DNA of 47,411 bases. Origin: Chromatiales bacterium (GTDB taxonomy: Bacteria; Pseudomonadota; Gammaproteobacteria; Steroidobacterales; BM003). Location: contig PKUM01000295.1 in NCBI GenBank assembly GCA_002868855.1, positions 1 through 47,411 of the forward strand. The letters run 5' to 3'. Shown in pieces: positions 19,959-28,610 of the stretch; position 1 is the stretch's first letter, and each line of letters begins with the position of its first letter. Under the pieces are notes generated by a model, which ran no database searches, had not been told where the DNA came from, and saw only the letters and a list, made by a program, of their open reading frames with translations. The position numbers were made by a program, and so were the translations under genes.

Positions 19959-22900
19959 CGAGACTCTCCCTGTGCCATGGTGTCCTTTGCGGTATGTCCG
20001 TACGGATTGCCGGCGACGCCGTGCGCCGCCATGTTTTCGTAGATCTTCCAGTGTGAGTCGACCTGGGCCTGGGCCATTTCCATCAGCCGGGCGGCCTCCT
20101 GCGGGTGGGTCAGGTCGAGGATCCGGTAACGCGCTTCGTTATACGCATAGTCGCGCACGGTAACGGTCGGGCGGCGTGAGTCGAGCAGGAACGGGTTGTG
20201 ACCGGATTCACGCAGCAACGGGTTATAGCGCAGCAGCGGCCAGTGGCCGCAATCCACGGCGAGTTTTTGCTGTTGCAGGCCCTTCTCCATGTTGATGCCA
20301 TGTGCAATACAGTGGCTGTACGCGAGAATCAGCGAAGGGCCCGGGTAGCGCTCGGCTTCGCGGAAGGCCAGCAGGGTCTGTTGCGGATTCGCGCCGAGTG
20401 CGACTCGCGCTACGTACACATTGCCATAAGCGATCGCCTGCAACGCCAGGTCCTTTTTGGCGACCGCCTTGCCTCCCGCGGCAAATTTCGCCACGGCGCC
20501 GAGCGGCGTCGCCTTCGACATCTGGCCGCCTGTATTCGAATAGACTTCGGTGTCGAGAACCAGAACGTTTACGTCGCGGTCCATTGAGAGGACGTGGTCG
20601 AGGCCGCCGTATCCGATGTCATAGGCCCAGCCGTCGCCCCCGACCAGCCAGATGCTGCGGCGGACCAGGTGTGCGGCCACGGAAGCGAGGCGTCGCGCGC
20701 GCTCGTCGTCCAGCCCTTCGAGGCGCGAGACCAGTTGATCGATCCTATTGCGCTGCACACGGATCTCGCGTTCCTCGTCCTGGCGGGCATCGAGGATCTC
20801 AGCGGCCAGCGTGCGCCCGACTTCGTCACCCAGTTCGCTCAGAAGTTGTCGCGCCAGCCGGTTGTGCTGATCGGCCGAGAGCCGGAAGCCGAGGCCGAAT
20901 TCGGCGTTGTCCTCGAACAGCGAGTTTGACCATGCCGGCCCACGCCCTTCCTGATTCTTGCTCCATGGTGTAGTTGGCAAATTGCCGCCGTAGATCGACG
21001 AGCATCCCGTTGCGTTGGCGATGATCGCTCGATCGCCGAAAAGCTGTGACAGGAGTTTCAGATAAGGCGTCTCACCGCAGCCCGCACATGCACCTGGAAA
21101 CTCGAACAGCGGTGGCAGGTATTGCACCCCATGCACGTTGCCGAAGTCCACGTTGGCGCGGTCGGTATCGGGAAGCTGCTCGAAGAACCTGATATGGCTT
21201 CTGCCATTCGCCATGTCTTTCGCTTTCTCGCGCATATTGATCGCGCGTTCTCCTGGACGTTCGACGCTACGGGTCGGGCATGCGTCGACACAGAGCGAGC
21301 AGCCGGTGCAGTCCTCAGCGTAGATTTGCAGCGAGTAGCTGGTGTCGGGAAAACCGCGCGCGTTGAGCGGAGCACTGAGAAAACCGGCGGGCGCGGTTTC
21401 CAGACGGGCACGGTCGAAAAACTTGGCGCGGATCACGCCGTGCGGGCAAACGAAACTGCACTGGCCGCACTGAATGCAGAGATCGGGATCCCATTGCGGC
21501 ACGAAGCGCGCGATGTTGCGCTTTTCCCAGGCAGCAGTCGCGGTCGGGTAGGTGCCGTCCGGAGGCAATGCGCTGACCGGCAGTTGTTCGCCGCGACCGG
21601 CCATGATCGGCCCGGTGACCCGTCGCACAAACTCGGGAGCACTGTCTGGAACAGGCGGAGCGATATCGGATGTCGCGTCGGCGGTGTCCGGTACCGCCAG
21701 TTCGCTGAGCCCGGCCAACGCGGCATCGACGGCGGCGTGATTCCGGGCGACTATGTCCTTGCCTTTCAAGGCATAGGTCTTGTCGATCGCGTCCTTGATC
21801 TCGGCGACCGCGACCGCCGCGGGCATTACGTCGGCAATTGCAAAAAAGCAGGTTTGCATGATGGTATTGATGCGTTGGCCGAGATTGTGTTCACGCGCGA
21901 CACGATAGGCATCGATGGCGAATACGCGCGCCGATTTGTCGACGATGGCCTGCTGCACCGAACGCGGCAGCCGCTGCCATACCTCTTCCGGCGCAATAGC
22001 CGTATTGAGCAACAGGCAGCCTCCGTCACGCAGGCGCGAGACGACATCGAATTGCCACAGAAACTCAAACTGGTGACAACCGATAAAGTCGGCGCAATCG
22101 ATCAGGTAGCTTGCCGCAATCGGTCGTTTGCCGAATCGCAGATACGACACCGTCTGCGACCCGGACTTTTTCGAGTCATAGACAAAATAGGCCTGCGCAT
22201 AGGTGCCCGGCTGTTTGCCTAGTATCTTGATCGAATTCTTGTTGGCGCCAACCGTGCCATCGGCGCCCAATCCATGGAAAATCGCCCGGTAGGTGTCGTC
22301 TGGCTCGATGTCGAACCCGGATTCGACGAACAGACTGGAATCGGATACGTCGTCATTAATGCCGACTGTGAAGTGGGTGCGCGGCGTTTCGCTCGCGAGA
22401 TTGTCGAGCACGGCTTTGACCATCGCCGGTGTGAATTCCTTCGATGACAGTCCATACCGGCCACCGACTATCCGGATATCGGTCGGTTGGGAGTTGTGCT
22501 CGGCCATCGCCGCCACCACGTCGAGATACAGTGGTTCGCCGCAGGAGCCGGGCTCCTTGGTGCGGTCGAGCACTGCGATCCGGCGCACGGTAGAAGGCAA
22601 TGCGGCGGTTAGCGAGCGGGCGCAGAATGGGCGATACAATCGAACCTGCAACGCACCGACGCGCTCACCCCTGGCGGCCAGGCAGTTGACGGTCTCGCGC
22701 GCGGTTTCGGCCCCGGAGCCCATGAGGATGACGATACGCTCTGCCGCGGGATGGCCGTGGTAATCGAACAGCCTGTAGTGTCGTCCGGTTAGTGCCGCGA
22801 GCGCCTCCATGTTCGAGCGAACGATTTCGGGCACCGCGACGTAATAGGGATTTGCCGCCTCGCGCGCCTGGAAATACACATCCGGATTCTGGGCGGTGCC

Positions 22901-23560
22901 ACGAATTACCGGATGCTCCGGCGACAGGGCGCGACGGCGATGCTCGAATATCAATGCCTCCGGGATCAACGCACGCACGTGCTCGGGGCCGATTAGCCGC
23001 AGCGTATTGATTTCATGCGAAGTCCGAAAACCATCGAAAAAATGTATGAACGGAATGCGCGCGGCCAGGGTGGAGGCGTGCGCGATCAGGGCGAAGTCCT
23101 GTGCTTCCTGGACCGAACCCGATACCAGTTGCGCGAATCCGGTCGCGCGGGTTGCCATTACGTCCTGATGATCTCCGAAGATCGACAGGGCCTGCGCCGC
23201 CAGCGAGCGGGCCGCGACATGAAAGACGGCAGGTGTCAGTTCGCCCGCAATCTTGTACATGTTGGGGATCATCAGCAGCAAGCCCTGCGATGCGGTGAAG
23301 GTCGTGCACAGCGCACCGGTTTGAAGCGCGCCGTGAACCGCTCCCGCGGCACCTGCCTCACTTTGCATTTCCACAACGGAGGGACGATCACCCCAGGCAT
23401 TGGACTTGGCCTGGTTGGACCACTGATCAGCGAGTTCGCCCATCGGTGAAGACGGCGTGATCGGGTAGATCACGCATATATCGCTGCACTGGTAGGCAAT
23501 CCTGGCGACGGCTTCGTTACCGTCGATAGTGGCGATGCGGGCCGGTGTTTCACTCTGCAT
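19955..23560 (-). CDS. nifJ: Pyruvate:ferredoxin (flavodoxin) oxidoreductase
   Basis: 1201 aa; YPITPSSPMGELADQW, two 4Fe-4S motifs (CIQCGQCSFVCPHGVIRAK, CTGCSLCVDACPT), TPP region GDGWAYDIGYGGLDHVL, VYSNTGGQMSKATP. Confidence 0.96.
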   Translation of the reverse strand: MQSETPARIATIDGNEAVARIAYQCSDICVIYPITPSSPMGELADQWSNQAKSNAWGDRPSVVEMQSEAGAAGAVHGALQTGALCTTFTASQGLLLMIPNMYKIAGELTPAVFHVAARSLAAQALSIFGDHQDVMATRATGFAQLVSGSVQEAQDFALIAHASTLAARIPFIHFFDGFRTSHEINTLRLIGPEHVRALIPEALIFEHRRRALSPEHPVIRGTAQNPDVYFQAREAANPYYVAVPEIVRSNMEALAALTGRHYRLFDYHGHPAAERIVILMGSGAETARETVNCLAARGERVGALQVRLYRPFCARSLTAALPSTVRRIAVLDRTKEPGSCGEPLYLDVVAAMAEHNSQPTDIRIVGGRYGLSSKEFTPAMVKAVLDNLASETPRTHFTVGINDDVSDSSLFVESGFDIEPDDTYRAIFHGLGADGTVGANKNSIKILGKQPGTYAQAYFVYDSKKSGSQTVSYLRFGKRPIAASYLIDCADFIGCHQFEFLWQFDVVSRLRDGGCLLLNTAIAPEEVWQRLPRSVQQAIVDKSARVFAIDAYRVAREHNLGQRINTIMQTCFFAIADVMPAAVAVAEIKDAIDKTYALKGKDIVARNHAAVDAALAGLSELAVPDTADATSDIAPPVPDSAPEFVRRVTGPIMAGRGEQLPVSALPPDGTYPTATAAWEKRNIARFVPQWDPDLCIQCGQCSFVCPHGVIRAKFFDRARLETAPAGFLSAPLNARGFPDTSYSLQIYAEDCTGCSLCVDACPTRSVERPGERAINMREKAKDMANGRSHIRFFEQLPDTDRANVDFGNVHGVQYLPPLFEFPGACAGCGETPYLKLLSQLFGDRAIIANATGCSSIYGGNLPTTPWSKNQEGRGPAWSNSLFEDNAEFGLGFRLSADQHNRLARQLLSELGDEVGRTLAAEILDARQDEEREIRVQRNRIDQLVSRLEGLDDERARRLASVAAHLVRRSIWLVGGDGWAYDIGYGGLDHVLSMDRDVNVLVLDTEVYSNTGGQMSKATPLGAVAKFAAGGKAVAKKDLALQAIAYGNVYVARVALGANPQQTLLAFREAERYPGPSLILAYSHCIAHGINMEKGLQQQKLAVDCGHWPLLRYNPLLRESGHNPFLLDSRRPTVTVRDYAYNEARYRILDLTHPQEAARLMEMAQAQVDSHWKIYENMAAHGVAGNPYGHTAKDTMAQGESR

Positions 23561-25214
23561 GAGGCATTCCCGTGGCGCTGGCTGTCCCGGGCTCCGGAAT
23601 CAGGTCGATGGCATAACAGGGGCACTGCTCGAAACACACAGCGCAGCCGGTGCAGCGGCTGTAGTCGAACTTGTAGCGATGCCCGTGTCCGAGTTTGATC
23701 ACAGCGTCCTCCGGACAGGCGGCGAGGCAACCGTCGCACTCGAAGCAATTGCCGCAGGAAAAACAGCGTTGCGCCTCGTAGCGTGCCTGCGCGGCATCCA
23801 GCGAAGAAACGATTTCGTCGAACCCGCTGGTACGGCTTTCGCCTGAGAGCCGTCTTTCGTCCTGTTGCCGTGCATCGGTGTAGTAAGCGACCCGCAGTTT
23901 GTCGTGGGTGGCGAGCGGATGCGGCGGCGGTCTTTCGTACACGCTATTGCGCAAGTAGGCATCGATGTGGCGGGCTGCGTGTTTCCCATGTCCCACTGCG
24001 ACGGTCACTGTCCGCTCCGATGGCACCATGTCGCCACCGGCAAAAACGCCGCGACAACCGGTCATCATGTTGCTGTCGACAACGACGGTGCCGTCATAGC
24101 CGAACTCCAGTCCCGGCAGCGAGCGCAGGAATTCGGTGTCCGATTCCTGGCCAAGGGCGAGGATCAGTGCATCCGCCTCGAGGGTTTCGGTTTTGCCGGT
24201 CGGATGCGGTTTCCCGTGTTCGTCGAGCGCCATCACTTCAACGGTAAGCGTGGATTCGTCGATTGCGCGAATCGAGCGTAACCAGTTTATCTTGACGCCT
24301 TCCTCGAGAGCTTCGTCGGCCTCGAATTCATGCGCCGGCATGTGTGCCCGGTCGCGTCGGTAAATGATTAGCGCTTCCTCGGCACCGAGACGCTTGGCGA
24401 CGCGGGCGGCATCGATGGCAGTATTGCCGCCGCCGTATACCGCGACACGGCGTCCGAGTTTTGGCGCGGACTGATTCTTGACCCCCTTCAGAAAGCTTAC
24501 GGCGTCGAGGATACCGCTGGCATCGCGCGCCGGGATGTCGATTCGTTTTGCAAGATGGGCACCGACCGCAACAAACGCGGCGTCGAACTTGCCCTCCCGA
24601 ATTGCCTCGCGCAGATCGGCAACGGGATGTTCCAGCACGAATTTGACGCCGATATCCTGGATGCGTTTGACCTCGTGATCCAGCACGTCTCGTGGCAACC
24701 GGTATGCGGGAATTCCGAAGTGCATCATGCCGCCGGCAAGCGGCCCTGCCTCGCGGATCTCGACATCATGTCCAAGTCGGCGCAGGTGATACGCAGCCGA
24801 AAGACCGCTCGGTCCGCCGCCGACGATCAGCACGCGCTGTCCAGTATCGTTTTCCGGTGTAGGGAGTCTCCAGCGCTTCTCTATGGCGAGGTCCCCGATG
24901 TATCGCTCAACTGCGTGGATGCCGACGCTCTGGTCGACATGCTGCCGGTTGCACTGGTCTTCGCAGGGGTGATAGCAAACCCGGCCGTGAATGGCGGGCA
25001 ACGGATTGTCCGCAACCAGGATGCGCCAGGCCTGCTCGTAATCGCCCGCCTGCGCCTTGTCGAGCCATGCCTGAATGTTCTCGCCAGCGGGGCAGGCGTG
25101 ATTGCATGGAGGCTTGAGATCGACATAAACAGGGCGATGGCGCCGCAGCGCTCCGGCCAGGGCGTCGTGTTTCAAATCGGGTGCGGAAGTGAGATCGCGT
25201 TGTCGGGAGCGCAT
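23550..25214 (-). CDS. GltD-like NAD(P)/FAD oxidoreductase with C-terminal ferredoxin domain
   Basis: PCNHACPAGENIQAWL, RVLIVGGGPSGLSAAYHL, AVYGGGNTAIDAARVA; C-terminal CSRCTGCAVCFEQCPCYAI-type clusters; overlaps nifJ start by 11 bp. Confidence 0.9.
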   Translation of the reverse strand: MRSRQRDLTSAPDLKHDALAGALRRHRPVYVDLKPPCNHACPAGENIQAWLDKAQAGDYEQAWRILVADNPLPAIHGRVCYHPCEDQCNRQHVDQSVGIHAVERYIGDLAIEKRWRLPTPENDTGQRVLIVGGGPSGLSAAYHLRRLGHDVEIREAGPLAGGMMHFGIPAYRLPRDVLDHEVKRIQDIGVKFVLEHPVADLREAIREGKFDAAFVAVGAHLAKRIDIPARDASGILDAVSFLKGVKNQSAPKLGRRVAVYGGGNTAIDAARVAKRLGAEEALIIYRRDRAHMPAHEFEADEALEEGVKINWLRSIRAIDESTLTVEVMALDEHGKPHPTGKTETLEADALILALGQESDTEFLRSLPGLEFGYDGTVVVDSNMMTGCRGVFAGGDMVPSERTVTVAVGHGKHAARHIDAYLRNSVYERPPPHPLATHDKLRVAYYTDARQQDERRLSGESRTSGFDEIVSSLDAAQARYEAQRCFSCGNCFECDGCLAACPEDAVIKLGHGHRYKFDYSRCTGCAVCFEQCPCYAIDLIPEPGTASATGMPHAE

Positions 25215-25464
25215 CCGGGGTCACCATGCGTAGCGGGGTTTGTTGTCCGGCGCCGTTGACCGGTCGCGAATGGCACGACCGGGTTCGGCGTTCATGGCTT
25301 TTTGAATACGACATTTAACTGGCGGCCGGTATCGTGGCAATCCGCTATGGAGCGCTGGACGGCGCCTGGAACGGTATTGCGGTTGCGGTCAGGAGTCGCC
25401 TCTTCGGCGCCCGCGCGATGCAGCATTGGTTGTAATTGTATCTAAAGTAAAATATTGAAAGATA

Positions 25465-25833
25465 TTATAAATTATTGTTTTTATTATTTTTATTTCTCCA
25501 TTCCAGCGGATGCGCAACGCGGCGGAAAGAGTCCAGGCTGTGTCTGAGGCTCAGCCACGGGTGGCGCAACGGCATGCGCGGTCCTGCGTAACGCATGATG
25601 TTCTTTGCCTGTTCGCGGCGCGCCCGTTTGTAGCAATGAATCGGGCAATTCGCGCAGGTGGGTTTTTCCTCCCCGTAGGGACACTTCGAAAGCCGCTGGC
25701 TGGCGTAGGCAAGAAATTCCTCGCAGTCGGGGCACGGCTGCTGCGTCGCCGACTCGTGATTTCCCGCGCAATAAATTTTTACCATTGCCTGCATCGTGCG
25801 GTACTCGCGCCGGATTCTGCCGAGCGTCTTCAT
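25465..25833 (-). CDS. YgbA family ('nitrous oxide-stimulated promoter' family) protein
   Basis: RIRREYRTMQAMVKIYCAGNH...C-CEEFLAYASQRLSKCPYGEEKPTCANCPIHCYKRARREQ...MRYAGPRMPLRHPWLSLRHSLD closely resembles remembered E. coli YgbA; 4-bp overlap with fdsA 3' end. Confidence 0.88.
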   Translation of the reverse strand: MKTLGRIRREYRTMQAMVKIYCAGNHESATQQPCPDCEEFLAYASQRLSKCPYGEEKPTCANCPIHCYKRARREQAKNIMRYAGPRMPLRHPWLSLRHSLDSFRRVAHPLEWRNKNNKNNNL

Positions 25834-28610
25834 GTGTTACAGGTCTCCGGTTTGGTCTTGCGCAGGGCCGATACCCTTGCCGCGCAATACTTGAATTCGG
25901 GAATCTTTCCGTAGGGATCCAGGGCAGGGTTGGTCAGCAGGTTTGCGGCTGCTTCGGCGTAACAGAAGGGCACGAAGATCATGCCGTCCGGAACCGCATC
26001 GTCGCAGCGAATAGCGATTTCGATTTCACCGCGGCGGGTTGCAAGACTTGCCTTCTCCCCGGCGGCGATTCCGGCCCGATCCAGTTCGCTTGCACACATA
26101 AATGCGGCTGCCTCGGGTTCGCGCTCGTCGAGAATTTCGGAGCGGCGGGTCATTGCACCGGTGTGCCAGTGTTCCAACTGGCGGCCGGTGCACAGAACCA
26201 GCGGATAGTCCTGGTCTGGAATTTCATCGGCCGGGGACGGTGTCGCTGGCACCAGGCGAGCGCGTCCCCCGGTTCGCGGAAACCCGTCGCCGAACACAAC
26301 TTCATTGCCATTGTGGGTCGCGTTGTCGCAGGGATAGGTCACCGCGTTCTCCGTTTGCAGGCGTTCCCAGGTGATATGAGTCAGCGACGGCATCAGTCCC
26401 GCCATTTCCGCGAATACTTCTCGCGGCCCAGAGTAGTGCCAGTCAAGGCCGATGCGCCGGGCGATCTCCTGGATTATCCACCAGTCGGGTCTGGCATCGC
26501 CCGGTGGAGTCAGGGCCGGCCGGCCCATTTGCACCTGACGATTGGTATTGGTGACCGTGCCGGTTTTCTCGGGCCAGGCGCTGGCCGGCAGGATGACATC
26601 GGCATAACGCGCGGTTTCGGTCAGGAACAGGTCCTGTACGACGAGGTGTCCGAGGCGCGCCAATGCGGCCCGGGCATTAGTCAGATCGGGATCGGACATG
26701 GCCGGGTTTTCTCCGAGGATATACATGGCGCGGATATCCCCGGCGTGTATGGCGTGCATGATCTCCACGACCGTCAGCCCGCGTTCAGGGTTGAGTGATG
26801 TATTCCACGCCAGTTCGAACTGTTCTCGCACAGATGCCAGTTCGACGCCCTGGTAATCCGGGTACATCATGGGGATCAACCCGGCATCCGACGCGCCCTG
26901 GACATTGTTCTGTCCGCGCAACGGATGCAAACCTGTTCCGGGGCGGCCAATCTGGCCGGTCAAAGTTGCCAGCGCGATCAGACACCGGACATTGTCGGTT
27001 CCGTTGACGTGTTGCGAGATGCCCATGCCCCAGAAAATAATCGCCGCGTCGGCACCGGCGTAGACCCGCGCGATAGTTCTGAGAGTTGCGGCATCGATAC
27101 CGCACAATGGCGCCATAGCTTCCGGGGTGAATGGTTCGAGGTGCGTCCTGAGAACCGCGAAGTCTTCGGTGTGGCGTGCGACATATTCGGCATTCCACAA
27201 TTTCTCGGTGACAATGACATTCAGTAGAGCATTGAGCAGTGCCACATCGCTGCCCGGTTTGAACTGAAGCGTGTGGGTCGCGTGGCGACCCAAGGCTGTC
27301 CCGCGCGGATCCATCACGATAAGCGTGGCGCCGCGCCTGGCGGCCTGTTTGAAAAAGGTGGCGGCCACCGGGTGGTTTTCGGTCGGATTGGATCCGATCA
27401 CGATAATTACATCTGACTGCTCGACCGCGGTAAACGGCGCTGTTACCGCGCCGGATCCGATGCCCTCGAGCAGCGCAGCGACCGATGAGGCATGACACAG
27501 GCGGGTACAGTGATCGACGTTATTGCTGCCAAGTCCGGCGCGCATGAGTTTCTGGAACAGGTAGGCCTCCTCGTTGGAACACTTGGCGGAGCCGAAACCG
27601 GCAACGGAGGTTGCGCCGGATTCGCGGCGGGTATCGGCGAGACCGCCCGCAGCAAGGTTCAGCGCCTCATCCCAGCTCGCTGCGCGAAAATGTGCCAGAA
27701 AGTTCGCAGGATCAATGTCTGCAGCGGCGCTTTTCGGCACGCCGTCACGGCGTATAAGCGGTCGCGTCAGGCGCTCTGTGTGGTGGATGTAATCGAGTCC
27801 GAATCTGCCTTTGATGCAGAGCCGGTTTCGATTGGCCGGTCCATTGCGTCCCCGCGCCGCGACAATGCGATCGCGAGCGGTCAGATAGGTCAACTGGCAG
27901 CCGACTCCGCAATACGGGCAGACACTGTGAGTCTCTTCAAGTTCTGAAGCGACGCCCGCGCCGGATTCGTCAACTAGCGCCGATTCGATCAATGCGCCTG
28001 TCGGGCAGGCCTGCACGCATTCTCCGCAACCGACACACGTGCTGTCGCCCATTGGGTCGTCGCAATCAAAAACTATTTTGCTGAGATGACCACGATGCGC
28101 CATGCCTATGACGTCGTTGACCTGGACCTCGCGGCAGGCGCGGACGCACAAATTGCAATGGATGCAGGCATCGAGAAATACCGCCATAGCCGGATGGCTG
28201 CGGTCGGTATGGCTGACGCTATCGGCAGGAAAACGGCTCGCCTAAACACCGAGTCGATCGGCCCACTGCCACAAGCGTGATTGAGGGTCATGGCAGGATT
28301 CGCGTTGCGGCTGATCGGCGAGCAGCAACTCCAGCATCATTGTTTGCGCTGCGCGCGCCCGCCCGGTCGCGGTCGATACCCGCATCCCGGTCTGAGCCTC
28401 GCGAACGCAGGACGCGGCGAGTGTGCGTTCGCTTTCGATTTCGACTACACATGCGCGGCAATTGCCGTCCGGGCGATAACCGGGTTGCGGGTTATGGCAA
28501 AGGTGCGGAATCTCGATGCCGTGGCGGTTTGCAGCCGACCAGATCGTCTCCCCCGGCCGGGCTTCGATTTCCCGCCCGTCCACCACCAGCGTAAAAAACT
28601 CGCTGCTCAT
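25830..28610 (-). pseudogene. NAD-dependent formate dehydrogenase alpha subunit (FdsA-like), one reading frame interrupted by a single in-frame TAG (28242-28244)
   Basis: N-terminal 2Fe-2S domain (MSSEFFTLVVDGREIEARPGETIW...) 28245-28610, then TAG, then ASRFPADSVSHTDRSHPAMAVFLDACIHCNLCVRACREVQVNDVIG... and the Mo-pterin domain, all in one frame. Could instead be readthrough or sequencing error. Confidence 0.75.

Noticed and set aside
21122-22222. 366-aa plus-strand ORF
   Set aside because: Antisense to nifJ; shadow ORF.
28242-28244. Genome-wide amber reassignment (e.g. pyrrolysine)
   Set aside because: TAG terminates several ordinary genes here (APC permease, sulfatase, HmgA, DUF1538), and no pyl genes are visible.
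25830-28610. Selenocysteine (UGA) in formate dehydrogenase
   Set aside because: The in-frame stop is TAG, not TGA, and lies upstream of the catalytic domain; the catalytic position appears to be Cys (HCTRLCHASSVAALLE).
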